Source: Thiotrichales bacterium | GTDB taxonomy: Bacteria; Pseudomonadota; Gammaproteobacteria; Francisellales; CACEW01 | Assembly (NCBI GenBank): GCA_947478525.1 | Contig: CANJVU010000022.1 | Location: 1-40,123 of the forward strand | Reading direction: 5' to 3' | Length of the DNA stretch: 40,123 nt | In this document: in pieces, positions 8,322 to 16,583 of the stretch | Position numbering within the stretch: position 1 is the stretch's first letter | Layout of the letters: each line of letters begins with the position of its first letter | Translations under genes and position numbers: made by a program | Notes under the pieces: generated by a model | Seen by the model: the letters and a program-made list of their open reading frames with translations, nothing else | What the model was told of the DNA's origin: nothing | Database searches by the model: none

Positions 8322-8708
8322 ATGCCATCACGTCCACAAAATCCAGTATTGCAAGTCATTGCCCAAAGTAAAGACGCAAACGCCCGCGGTGATATGTTTG
8401 GCGGCTGGTTAATGGGCATGATGGATTTGGCCGGAGTAATCCCCATTTCGCGTGCGTTCAACAATGATTTTGCCACCGCTGCCGTTAATATGATGCAATT
8501 TTTAAGACCCGTCATGATAGGCGGACATGTAGTGATTGAAGCGGATATTTTGCGACTGGGTAATACGTCGGTTACCACCAACATTAATGTTTACGTTGCT
8601 TATAGCAAAGACAGCGATAACTATGAGAAAGTGGCAACCGCTGAAATTGTTTATGTGGCGATTAGTAAAGTTGGCCAACCCACACGCTTGCTACCCAAAG
8701 AAGGTTAG
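8322..8708 (+). CDS. yciA: acyl-CoA thioesterase, YciA-type hotdog fold
   Basis: This 128-residue protein starts at ATG 8322, which is preceded by AAGGTG. An in-frame TTG at 8274 adds residues with no counterpart in the family. The hotdog signature is clear: [21 protein letters not shown] at the N-terminal helix, then [16 protein letters not shown] and the [14 protein letters not shown] strand pair. E. coli YciA has nearly the same length and hydrolyses a broad range of acyl-CoAs in the cytoplasm. The stop codon overlaps the convergent yggX stop (TTAG). Family is certain; the exact substrate is not. Confidence 0.88.
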   Translation: MPSRPQNPVLQVIAQSKDANARGDMFGGWLMGMMDLAGVIPISRAFNNDFATAAVNMMQFLRPVMIGGHVVIEADILRLGNTSVTTNINVYVAYSKDSDNYEKVATAEIVYVAISKVGQPTRLLPKEG

Positions 8709-8968
8709 TGCTTAAATCCTGGTGGTGTTTGTGAACCATCGCCAAACACGAATTTTTCCATCTCGCTTTTTAAAAATGATTTGGCTTGAGCGTCTAATAA
8801 ATTCAATCGATATTCATTAATCAACATGGTTTGGTGCGCCAGCCACATCTGCCAGGCTTGTTTAGAAATGGATGCCAGAATTCTTTGACCCAACGCACCT
8901 GGCATTGGTGCAAATTCTAATGCTTCAGCAACTTTATTGAGCTTTTGACAATGAATCGTATTCGTCAT
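8705..8968 (-). CDS. yggX: YggX, Fe(II)-trafficking / Fe-S protection protein
   Basis: This 87-residue protein keeps the family's single N-terminal cysteine (C7 in TIHCQKL), the PGALGQRI turn, [22 protein letters not shown] and the final FVFGDG motif. YggX proteins bind iron and protect Fe-S enzymes against oxidative damage. Its start overlaps the mutY stop by 4 nt, the same mutY-yggX order as in E. coli. This pairing couples an Fe-S repair glycosylase with an Fe-S protection factor. The 3' end overlaps the convergent thioesterase gene by 4 bp. Confidence 0.95.
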   Translation of the reverse strand: MTNTIHCQKLNKVAEALEFAPMPGALGQRILASISKQAWQMWLAHQTMLINEYRLNLLDAQAKSFLKSEMEKFVFGDGSQTPPGFKH

Positions 8969-9975
8969 TTTTTGATTTTTCCATTAAGTAAAAGACTGAT
9001 GGGAGCGGGCAAGCCAATGGTATCCAACTCGTTTTTATTAAACCATATTCCCGGGTTAATCGCTACTATTGCGGTCAGTTTTATATAAATGGGAATGTAG
9101 ATAAGCTTGAAATGCGTAAAGACATGCTGTTGTTCTGGCAAAACAGTTTTGGTGAATTTCCGCTTAGGCAAATGCTGTTTCAACCAGTGATCGACCCCTT
9201 CTACAAATTCGACCATCGGGAACACCCACAAACCACCCCACAAACCTTTATGAGGGCGCTGCTGTAGCAATACTCGCCCTACTTCATCCTCGATCCAAAT
9301 AAAATATGCCTGCTTCTCTGGTTTGGTTTTTTGCACTTTTTTTGGCGGATAGGAATCAATTTCACCATTTTGATAGGCTTTGCATGCTTTTTCCAGCGGA
9401 CACAGCAAACATTTGGGTTTAGTGCGGGTACACACCATTGCCCCCAGGTCCATCATCGCTTGCGTATAGTCGCCTGCCCGCGCCGTTGGCATATAAAGTT
9501 CCGCCAAAGACCAACTGGGCTCTGCTGCTGCAAAACGCGATAATACTCGCTTTACGTTACCATCCAAAATTGGCAACGGTTGACCATCGACAATCGCTAA
9601 AATGGCACTGGCAGTGGAACGCCCCAAACCTGGCAATTCGATTGCTTGCTCGAGTGTTTTAGGAAATTCGCCGTGAAAGTGTTCAACAAGGTATTGTGCA
9701 GCACGATGCAGATTACGCGCACGGGCGTAATAGCCCAAGCCAGACCAGCAAGATAATACCGTGTCGCTAGGTGCTTCTGCCAATATTTGAACCGTGGGGA
9801 AGCGTTCCATAAAACGCTGAAAATAAGGAATGACCGTGGTGACCTGGGTTTGTTGCAGCATGATTTCAGAAACCCAGACACGATAATGGGTTTTATTGTC
9901 TTGCCAAGGAAGATGCTTGCGACCGTGTTGGTCGAACCAGGCGAGGATGGCGTTTTGGAACTTTATTGGAGTCAT
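8965..9975 (-). CDS. mutY: A/G-specific adenine DNA glycosylase MutY
   Basis: MutY removes adenine mispaired with 8-oxoguanine. With the start at ATG 9975 the protein is 336 residues, and the catalytic Glu and Asp fall at E37 ([12 protein letters not shown]) and D138 ([10 protein letters not shown]), the E. coli numbers. The helix-hairpin-helix [12 protein letters not shown] is present. The [4Fe-4S] loop has the canonical C-X6-C-X2-C-X5-C spacing ([17 protein letters not shown], from C182). The C-terminal third is the Nudix-like 8-oxoG-recognition domain, ending with VFTHFKL. A second in-frame ATG at 9987 lies inside the upstream palindromic repeat and lacks its own ribosome site. The GAGGGG serving the 9975 start is itself part of that repeat. 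Confidence 0.96.
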   Translation of the reverse strand: MTPIKFQNAILAWFDQHGRKHLPWQDNKTHYRVWVSEIMLQQTQVTTVIPYFQRFMERFPTVQILAEAPSDTVLSCWSGLGYYARARNLHRAAQYLVEHFHGEFPKTLEQAIELPGLGRSTASAILAIVDGQPLPILDGNVKRVLSRFAAAEPSWSLAELYMPTARAGDYTQAMMDLGAMVCTRTKPKCLLCPLEKACKAYQNGEIDSYPPKKVQKTKPEKQAYFIWIEDEVGRVLLQQRPHKGLWGGLWVFPMVEFVEGVDHWLKQHLPKRKFTKTVLPEQQHVFTHFKLIYIPIYIKLTAIVAINPGIWFNKNELDTIGLPAPISLLLNGKIKK

Positions 9976-9979
9976 GTAA

Positions 9980-10028
9980 CCCCTCATCCGGCGCTACGCG
10001 CCACCTTCTCCCACAGGGGGAGAAGGGA
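9980..10028. repeat. two-hairpin palindromic repeat filling the rpsT-mutY gap
   Basis: The element starts CCCCTCATCC and contains hairpin 1 (GGCGC-TAC-GCGCC, 9990-10002). Hairpin 2 is a perfect 9-bp stem (CCTTCTCCC at 10004-10012 with GGGAGAAGG at 10018-10026). It occupies 49 of the 59 bases between the rpsT stop and the mutY start. A diverged copy in the same orientation lies inside carA (15971-16019). On the minus strand its last bases provide the likely mutY Shine-Dalgarno sequence, and hairpin 2 may end or protect the rpsT transcript. Confidence 0.8.
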
Positions 10029-10034
10029 ATAAGA

Positions 10035-10298
10035 CTACGCTAATGCTTTGATCTGCGCACTCAAACGGCTCTTATGACGAGCAGCTTTGTTCTTGTGAAT
10101 TAAGCCTTTATCAGCAAAACGATCCAAGGTTTTTTGTGCCATTTGAAAGGTTTCTTGCGCTTTGGTTTTATCGCCAGCAGCGATTGCCAAAACGGTTTTT
10201 TTCACGTAGGTACGCATCATCGAACGCAGACTAACGTTATGTTTACGGTTGTTCTCTGCTTGAAGAGCGCGCTTTTTTGCTTGTACAGTATTGGCCAA
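10035..10298 (-). CDS. rpsT: 30S ribosomal protein S20
   Basis: This 87-residue, very Lys/Arg/Ala-rich protein has the S20 pattern [24 protein letters not shown], a central AAGDKTKAQ stretch and a final [12 protein letters not shown] segment. S20 binds 16S rRNA early in 30S assembly. The start codon is TTG (minus strand 10298-10296), with GGAG 8 nt upstream. E. coli rpsT also begins with UUG, which matters there for translational autoregulation, so the rare start is probably conserved rather than an error. A strong promoter is visible upstream. The gene is transcribed towards mutY through a palindromic element. Confidence 0.97.
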   Translation of the reverse strand: MANTVQAKKRALQAENNRKHNVSLRSMMRTYVKKTVLAIAAGDKTKAQETFQMAQKTLDRFADKGLIHKNKAARHKSRLSAQIKALA

Positions 10299-10340
10299 GG
10301 TAATTACTCCAGTTGCTATTTCTCACTAAAATGACGCAGT

Positions 10341-10369
10341 AGTTTGCCTAAATTTGCGGGGAATGTCAA
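10341..10369 (-). promoter_or_regulatory. sigma70 promoter of rpsT
   Basis: On the minus strand a consensus TTGACA (10364-10369) is followed by a 17-bp spacer and CAAACT (10341-10346). Transcription would start about 35 nt before the UUG start codon. The -35 box is perfect and the spacing optimal; the -10 box is weaker. Confidence 0.55.
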
Positions 10370-10387
10370 TGGGAAATTTCTCCCCAA

Positions 10388-13300
10388 TTACTGCTGTACT
10401 TTTACCCTCTCTGTCAACACCTTTTGACGATCATGGCCAATCAAGCTATACATAGTCGGTACGATAAACAAGGTAAATACCGTACCAATTAACATACCCA
10501 TAAAAATCACCAGACCAATATCAAAACGGCTAGCCGACCCAGGGCCAGTTGCAATCAACAAGGGCACCACGCTAAACACCATCGCTGATGCAGTCATCAA
10601 AATCGGACGTAAGCGAATCGAGGCAGCTTTGACAATCGCATCATATTTTGACAGCTTATGTTCTTCTTGCTGTTTATTGGCAAATTCCACCATCAAAATA
10701 CCATGTTTACTGATCAACCCAATTAAGGTGATAAATCCAATTTGGGTATAAATATTGATGGTTGCAGCACCAAAATAGAGCGGCAATAATGCCCCAAAGG
10801 CAGCCATTGGCACACTCACCAGAATGATCAATGGATCGCGGAAACTTTCAAATTGCATCGATAGTACCAAGAAAATAATAATGATCGCCAGGAAGAATGC
10901 CGTCACTAAACTATTACCGGTTTGCTCAAATTGACGCGATTCCTGTGCATAATCAATCGATGCGCCTTGTGGCAGCAAAGGCTGAGCTTGTGCTTTCAAA
11001 AAGTCTAACGCAGTACCCATCGCCACATTAGGTTTAGGGAACCCAATAATGGTAATTGAGTTTAACTGATCAAAGCGATTAAGCGTTTGCGGCTGATTAC
11101 TCATTTGGTAAGAAACAATGGTACTTAACGGAATTAATGCACCTGAAGCAGTAGCGATATTGATACTGTCTAAAACTTGTTGATTTTGCCTTAGATTGTC
11201 GGGCACTTGTGGAATGACGCGATAACTAAAACCATCTTTGCCAAAGAAATTGATGTAGTTACCACCAAACATCGTGGCCAACGTTTCTGAAATCTCACTC
11301 ATGGGAATACCCAAGGCCCCTGCTTTATTACGATTTACAGTAATCGTAATATCAGGCATATCAAACTGTAAATCCATATTCGCCATCAGAAACAACCCGC
11401 TGCTATCAGCGGCATCAACAATTTTATTACCCAATGCATAAAGCTCTTGATAACTGCCGGTAGATTTCACCACAAACTGAATAGGCGGCGGCGTACTTCC
11501 TGGTAGCGGCGCTATTTCTTGCGCCACAAGAGTAATGCCAGGAATATTGCTCAATTGATTCTGAACCGTTGGTACAATGTCCATTTCGGTAGCTTTGCGC
11601 TGATCCCACGGCTTAAGGAAGATTCCCCCTTTTAACATGTTAGGCTGAACGCCCAAAGTCCCGCCCAATCCTAAGCCAATAAAATAACCACTATTATCTT
11701 GTACATTTGACATGACATTGGTTAAAGGTTGGGAAATCTTCTCTAAATAACCCAAATTAGCCCAGCTTGAAGCTTTACCCTCTACAATAATGATGCCCTG
11801 GTCTTCTTGCGGTGCCAATTCTTGTGGAATGGCGCTGTAGAAAATACCACACAACGTCAAAATCACAATACCAAATGCCAACACTGAGTAGCGTATCTGC
11901 AGTATTTTCTTCAATGCTGTTTGATATACATTAGAAATTTTATTAAAGGTGCGATCTACTAACTTGACCACCGGACTATTTAACACATGATGATCGATCA
12001 ATCTAGAACACAACATCGGGGAAAGTGTCAACGCAACCACCGCTGAAATCAACACACATGCAGCCAAAGTAAAGGCAAACTGAGTAAATAATGCGCCCGT
12101 AATGCCTCCCATAAATCCAATCGGGGCGAATACAGCAACCAAAGTAGTTGCCATCACTAGAATCGGTGCAGCCACTTCTCTTGCACCAATAATGGCAGCA
12201 TTGAAGGGCGTTTGGCCTTCTTCGATATGACGATAAATATTTTCTAAAATCACGATGGCATCATCGACCACCAATCCAATGGCCAGGACCATTGCTAATA
12301 ATGTTAATAGATTGATAGAGAAGCCCAGCGCCGCCATCAGCAAACACACGCCAACCAATGACATGGGGATAGAAATTACTGGAATTAAGACTGAACGCAA
12401 CGATCCCAAAAACAAGAAAATAATAATAATGACAATAATTACCGCTTCAATGATGGTTTTAATGACATCACTAATAGAGCTTTTTACATAGACGGTGGCA
12501 TCATACGTTACCGTAGACTTCAACCCAGCAGGATAACCAGATTTAAGATTAGCCAACACTTTCTGAATCGCTTCAACTGTTGGAATTGGATTGGCCTCTG
12601 GCGTCAATTGTACTGCAACAAATACAGCATGATCTCCATTTAAGGTCACGTCGGTGTCGTAATTTTCACTGCCCAACGTTGCATTACCAATGTCATTAAT
12701 ATGAACTAAACGACCATTAACTTGTTTTATGACCAAATCATTAAACTGTTCAGGCGTATGCAAATCAGTAGTGACATCCATATTGAGGTACTGATTGTTG
12801 GTCTTCAACTGACCAGGCGCCGCCTGCACGCTATTATTGGCCAACGCACTATTAACATCGATAGGAGTAATCCCCATCCGCGCCATCCGATGCGGGTCAA
12901 GCCAGACTCTCATGGCATAACGTTGTTGCCCCATAATAATCACATTGGAAATATTACCTACGGTATAAATCGTCGGCACCACTACCGTTTCCAAATAAGC
13001 TGAAATATCCGCTCGGGACATCGTCTTGCTGGTAAACCCAACAATATAAACCGGAAAGGTATTACCGGTTTGCTTGGTAATCGAAGGAGATTGTGCTTGT
13101 TTTGGCAAATACGCCATTACCGCATTCACTTTACCGGTCACCTCGGTTAATGCAGCATCCGGGTCAAAGTTAAGCTTGGTGTAAACGTTAATCACACTCA
13201 TACCCTGCTCACTGCTTGAGGTCATGTAGTCAATGCCATCCGCAGAGGCAATTGAATTCTCCAGTGGGTGCGTAATATAGCCTTGAATAACCGACGCACT

Positions 13301-13462
13301 CGCGCCTGGATAGTCAGTAGTTACAGTGATGGTGGTATTCACCATATTTGGATATTCAGTCACTTGCAAAGAAACCAATGCTGCAAGTCCTAAAATAAAA
13401 ATCAAAAAACTGACCGACAAAGACAACACCGGGCGCTTAATAAAAATATCAGTAAACTTCAT
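10388..13462 (-). CDS. RND family efflux pump, inner-membrane permease (AcrB/MexB-like)
   Basis: This 1024-residue protein has the full RND layout: TM1 at the N-terminus (FIKRPVLSLSVSFLIF), a large periplasmic loop, TM2-6, a second periplasmic loop and TM7-12. The proton-relay aspartates of TM4 are present as D400-D401 in AIGLVVDDAIVILENI. The second half shows VLSMQFESFRDPLIILVSVP and GLISKHGILMVEFAN, typical of the hydrophobe/amphiphile efflux (HAE-1) branch. It would drive proton-coupled export of drugs, detergents or lipid-like compounds. The adaptor gene lies directly upstream, 26 nt away. No outer-membrane channel gene is linked, so a TolC-type protein encoded elsewhere is presumably shared. 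Substrate unknown. Confidence 0.94.
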   Translation of the reverse strand: MKFTDIFIKRPVLSLSVSFLIFILGLAALVSLQVTEYPNMVNTTITVTTDYPGASASVIQGYITHPLENSIASADGIDYMTSSSEQGMSVINVYTKLNFDPDAALTEVTGKVNAVMAYLPKQAQSPSITKQTGNTFPVYIVGFTSKTMSRADISAYLETVVVPTIYTVGNISNVIIMGQQRYAMRVWLDPHRMARMGITPIDVNSALANNSVQAAPGQLKTNNQYLNMDVTTDLHTPEQFNDLVIKQVNGRLVHINDIGNATLGSENYDTDVTLNGDHAVFVAVQLTPEANPIPTVEAIQKVLANLKSGYPAGLKSTVTYDATVYVKSSISDVIKTIIEAVIIVIIIIFLFLGSLRSVLIPVISIPMSLVGVCLLMAALGFSINLLTLLAMVLAIGLVVDDAIVILENIYRHIEEGQTPFNAAIIGAREVAAPILVMATTLVAVFAPIGFMGGITGALFTQFAFTLAACVLISAVVALTLSPMLCSRLIDHHVLNSPVVKLVDRTFNKISNVYQTALKKILQIRYSVLAFGIVILTLCGIFYSAIPQELAPQEDQGIIIVEGKASSWANLGYLEKISQPLTNVMSNVQDNSGYFIGLGLGGTLGVQPNMLKGGIFLKPWDQRKATEMDIVPTVQNQLSNIPGITLVAQEIAPLPGSTPPPIQFVVKSTGSYQELYALGNKIVDAADSSGLFLMANMDLQFDMPDITITVNRNKAGALGIPMSEISETLATMFGGNYINFFGKDGFSYRVIPQVPDNLRQNQQVLDSINIATASGALIPLSTIVSYQMSNQPQTLNRFDQLNSITIIGFPKPNVAMGTALDFLKAQAQPLLPQGASIDYAQESRQFEQTGNSLVTAFFLAIIIIFLVLSMQFESFRDPLIILVSVPMAAFGALLPLYFGAATINIYTQIGFITLIGLISKHGILMVEFANKQQEEHKLSKYDAIVKAASIRLRPILMTASAMVFSVVPLLIATGPGSASRFDIGLVIFMGMLIGTVFTLFIVPTMYSLIGHDRQKVLTERVKVQQ

Positions 13463-13488
13463 CGTATTTCTCTCTCAAATCAACTGCA

Positions 13489-14568
13489 TTATGAACCAGT
13501 CGCCAGTCGCACCACAGAACCGTCATGCAAAGTATATTGACCGTTATTAACAATCTCAACACCCGCCTTCAGCCCAGACAAGATCTGCACTACTGCATTA
13601 ATTGTTTTACCCACGGTCACATACTCTTGTTTAAGCACATAGTAAGGTGCTTGCGCGCTAATGGTATAGACCGAGTCAGAATAAAGCGTATGCACCAAGG
13701 CAGTTTCAGGAATGGTCACAATATTTTGTTGGGTCGGCAAAATGGTGTGCACCACCACAAAAGCTCCTGGCAACAACAGATGCTGAGGATCCTTATTTGG
13801 AAGCTCCGCGGAAACTGATAAACTCTTACTTTCCACATCCAACTGGGAGTTCAATGCAATAATTTTACCATTAAAAATCTGGTTAGGAAATTGATCCGTG
13901 GTGACCGTCACCGGCAATCCTAATTTCACCGAAGATACATCTTTGTCGGCAATAGGATAGGTAACATGGATGGGGTCAACGCTTTGAATGTTCGCCACCA
14001 CATCGCCAATTGCCAAATACTGGCCAACACTTATTTTCTTCAACCCAAGCTTCCCCTCAAATGGCGCGACAATTGTTTTATAGGCCAATTGTGCATTTAA
14101 GCCATCTACAATCGCCTGATCAGTTTTAACCGCTGCAAGTGCAATATCCACATCGGACTGAGACGCGGCTGCTTGCGCCAATAAGGCCTGTTGGCGCTTC
14201 AATTGAATCTTCGCCAAATCTAACTGCGCTTGATTTTGTGCAATACTTGCCAACAATGGTTTACTATCCAACGTCACCAATACTTGGCCCGCTTTTACCA
14301 TATCGCCTGTGTGGAAATTCACAGTCTCAATGCGACCGTCGGTTTGCACTTTGATGTCGGTACCATTCAATGCGTATAATGTACCAATGCTTTCAATGTA
14401 AGGATTCCAGGTTTCGGAAGTACTCAACACGTGATCCACAGGAGTTGGCAATGGCTGTAGCTTCGCCTGGGCAATAGCATTATAATAATTCTGCATGGCT
14501 TTAAGACCAAAAATCACCGCCACTAACAATACCAAAACTACCACCGTCCATATTATCTTCTTTACCAT
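13489..14568 (-). CDS. RND efflux periplasmic adaptor (membrane fusion protein)
   Basis: This 359-residue protein has an N-terminal membrane anchor (IIWTVVVLVLLVAVIFGL). It continues with a beta-barrel/lipoyl half (GRIETVNFHTGDMVKAGQVL), a short alpha-helical hairpin (about 105-160, Ala/Gln-rich) and the second lipoyl half (YKTIVAPFEGKLGLKKISVGQYL). The beta-barrel and membrane-proximal domains follow (VTIPETALV, then GLKAGVEIVNNGQ). There is no lipobox cysteine, so it is anchored by the TM segment. It bridges the RND permease encoded immediately downstream to an outer-membrane channel. The gene starts an operon divergent from rlmJ. Confidence 0.93.
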   Translation of the reverse strand: MVKKIIWTVVVLVLLVAVIFGLKAMQNYYNAIAQAKLQPLPTPVDHVLSTSETWNPYIESIGTLYALNGTDIKVQTDGRIETVNFHTGDMVKAGQVLVTLDSKPLLASIAQNQAQLDLAKIQLKRQQALLAQAAASQSDVDIALAAVKTDQAIVDGLNAQLAYKTIVAPFEGKLGLKKISVGQYLAIGDVVANIQSVDPIHVTYPIADKDVSSVKLGLPVTVTTDQFPNQIFNGKIIALNSQLDVESKSLSVSAELPNKDPQHLLLPGAFVVVHTILPTQQNIVTIPETALVHTLYSDSVYTISAQAPYYVLKQEYVTVGKTINAVVQILSGLKAGVEIVNNGQYTLHDGSVVRLATGS

Positions 14569-14660
14569 TGCTATAGATTCCTCAGCGTTTTACTATCATG
14601 ATCGTTGCTCTTGCGATAAGATAGCATAATATTCACATAAGTCTAGTGGCAAAATACCCC

Positions 14661-15470
14661 ATGAACTACCAACACGCCTATCACGCTGGCAGTTTCGCCG
14701 ACATTGTCAAACACAGTTTATTGGCATTATTGCTGAAACATCTGCAAAAAAAAGAAACCCCCTACTGTTACCTCGACACTCACGCCGGAGCAGGTTGCTA
14801 TGATTTAAGCGCACCCAAAGTTCAGAAAACTGGGGAATACCTCTCAGGTGTGATGAAATTATTAGCGCATACTAAGAACCACCCCGCTTGCCTGACGCCT
14901 TACTTAAACATGTTGCAAAGTATTGATTATTTCATTGATGGTAAAATCACCCATTACCCAGGCTCACCGGATGTTGCTGAAAAACTACGCCGACCGCAAG
15001 ACCGCTTGATTTTAAATGAGCTACACCCAGATGCCCACGCCGATTTACAACAGTACTTTCGTCGCAAACCCAATATCGCCATTCATCAACGGAACGCCTA
15101 CGAATTTTTACCCGCCATGTTGCCGCCCAAGGAAAAACGCGGCGTGGTATTAATCGACCCGCCATTTGAACGCCAAAGTGAATTCCAAGACATTCATCGC
15201 TGCCTGCAACAATCCCTGATTCGCTGGCCCACCGGTGTTTATATGATCTGGTCACCCATCACCGGCAATACGCCGCTTAATCCAGGCGCCATGACACTAC
15301 AGGGTATTGAGCAGCCAATCCTGCAACTGGACTTTATGGTGAGCCCCATTATTCCAAAACTGAGCGGACTGGTCGGCTGTCGTCATTGGTTTATCAACCC
15401 ACCTTTTCAATTTGAAGCAAATGCCAGAGCACTGTTACAATACCTAAAACCCATCTTAAAAACGGATTGA
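14661..15470 (+). CDS. rlmJ: 23S rRNA (adenine2030-N6)-methyltransferase RlmJ
   Basis: RlmJ methylates A2030 of 23S rRNA. The 269-residue product matches the family throughout: MNYQHAYHAGSFADIVKH at the N-terminus, YLDTHAGAGCYDL (SAM-binding), then HYPGSP and LNELHP. The catalytic motif is IDPPFE, followed by YMIWSPI and a final FINPPFQFE. ATG 14661 was preferred over an in-frame GTG at 14646 because homologues begin with this HxxHAG block. No strong ribosome site is visible. It is followed after 9 nt by carA. Confidence 0.94.
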   Translation: MNYQHAYHAGSFADIVKHSLLALLLKHLQKKETPYCYLDTHAGAGCYDLSAPKVQKTGEYLSGVMKLLAHTKNHPACLTPYLNMLQSIDYFIDGKITHYPGSPDVAEKLRRPQDRLILNELHPDAHADLQQYFRRKPNIAIHQRNAYEFLPAMLPPKEKRGVVLIDPPFERQSEFQDIHRCLQQSLIRWPTGVYMIWSPITGNTPLNPGAMTLQGIEQPILQLDFMVSPIIPKLSGLVGCRHWFINPPFQFEANARALLQYLKPILKTD

Positions 15471-15479
15471 GGTGTTTAC

Positions 15480-16583
15480 ATGATATCAGCAACGTTAATT
15501 CTTGAAACCGGCGAAACCTTCCACGGTCAAGTGCCAGAATGGCAGCAAACCATACAATTCGGCGAGGTGGTGTTTAACACTGGCATGGTGGGTTATGTGG
15601 AATGCTTAACTGACCCCTCCTATCGCGGCCAGCTATTAGCATTTACTTATCCGTTGATTGGCAATTATGGGGTACCGGCAAAAGAGTTTTGGGAATCAGA
15701 CCGCATTCACGCCGCAGGATTAATCGTCTCGGAGCTGGCTGATTTTTACGCCCGCTCTACCGGTGAAAAATCTTTACTCGACTGGTGCCGCGAATATAAA
15801 ACCGCCGTGATTACTGGTATTGATACCCGCGCATTAACCAAATGCCTGCGCGACAAAGGCGTAGTTGCTGGTGCAATTGTGGTTGGCAATCAATTTCCGG
15901 AAACGTTTCCTGATATCAACCAAGAACATTTGGTAAAAGCGGTTTCGATTCAAAAACCAACGGAATTTCACCCCTCATCCGGTGCTTCGCACCACCTTCC
16001 CCCACAAAGAGAGAAGGGAAGTCTCCCAAAAGTAATCGCTATTGATTGCGGCATGAAACAAAACATTTGGCGCAATCTCTCCAAATTGCCAATCCAATTG
16101 AAACGCGTCCCATTTGATTATGACTTCACTCATGAACAATATGACGGCGTCTTTATCTCCAATGGACCCGGCGACCCAGAGCGCTGCCAAGAAACCATCG
16201 CCATTTTGCGCAAAGTATTAACCCAGAAAAAACCTGTGTTTGGAATTTGCCTGGGCTCACAACTCATGGGGCTGGCTATTGGCGCCAAAACTTATAAACT
16301 ACGCTTCGGTCATCGCTCACAAAATCAGCCGTGTTTAAAAGAAGGCACCGACCGTTGTTTCCTAACCTCGCAAAACCATGGTTATGCCGTTGATGAAACC
16401 ACCCTGCCAGCGGAGTGGCAAGTTACCTATCGCAACCTCAATGACAACACCGTACAAGGCATTGCGCACAAAACACTGCCCTATTTCTCGGTGCAATTTC
16501 ACCCTGAAGCCGCACCAGGACCGGTCGACACCACTTTCTTGTTTAACGAATTTTATCAACTACTGGAAGAACATAATGACTAA
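15480..16583 (+). CDS. carA: carbamoyl-phosphate synthase small subunit (glutaminase), CAD-like type
   Basis: CarA hydrolyses glutamine and channels ammonia to the large subunit for carbamoyl-phosphate synthesis (pyrimidines, arginine). The 367-residue protein has the small-chain domain (FNTGMVGYVECLTDPSYRGQ, about 30-49) and a class I GATase domain with the nucleophile Cys in FGICLGSQ and the His/Glu pair in FHPEAAPGP. Several stretches, notably TYPLIGNYGVP, AIGAKTYKLRFG, QPCL, CFLTSQNHGYAV and FSVQFHPE, match the eukaryotic CAD/Ura2 GATase as I remember it better than E. coli CarA. Residues 164-180 (HPSSGASHHLPPQREKG) are encoded by a palindromic repeat inserted in frame in the interdomain linker. 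No carB lies within at least 23 kb on the right or 15 kb on the left. Confidence 0.92.
   Translation: MISATLILETGETFHGQVPEWQQTIQFGEVVFNTGMVGYVECLTDPSYRGQLLAFTYPLIGNYGVPAKEFWESDRIHAAGLIVSELADFYARSTGEKSLLDWCREYKTAVITGIDTRALTKCLRDKGVVAGAIVVGNQFPETFPDINQEHLVKAVSIQKPTEFHPSSGASHHLPPQREKGSLPKVIAIDCGMKQNIWRNLSKLPIQLKRVPFDYDFTHEQYDGVFISNGPGDPERCQETIAILRKVLTQKKPVFGICLGSQLMGLAIGAKTYKLRFGHRSQNQPCLKEGTDRCFLTSQNHGYAVDETTLPAEWQVTYRNLNDNTVQGIAHKTLPYFSVQFHPEAAPGPVDTTFLFNEFYQLLEEHND
15971..16019. repeat. palindromic element embedded in frame in carA
   Basis: This is a diverged copy of the element at 9980-10028, in the same orientation. It has the same CCCCTCATCC lead, hairpin 1 as GGTGC-TTC-GCACC (15981-15993), and hairpin 2 as CCTTCCCCC (15995-16003) against GAGAGAAGG (16009-16017) with two C/A mismatches. 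The spacing of both hairpins is identical in the two copies. The element keeps the carA frame open and encodes a polar, Pro/His/Ser-rich segment at a domain boundary, comparable in principle to Rickettsia palindromic elements. Confidence 0.8.

Noticed and set aside
16378..16576. Longer N-terminus for the carboxylesterase
   Set aside because: The extra 66 codons lie in another frame of the carA glutaminase domain. The family starts at the ATG at 16576.
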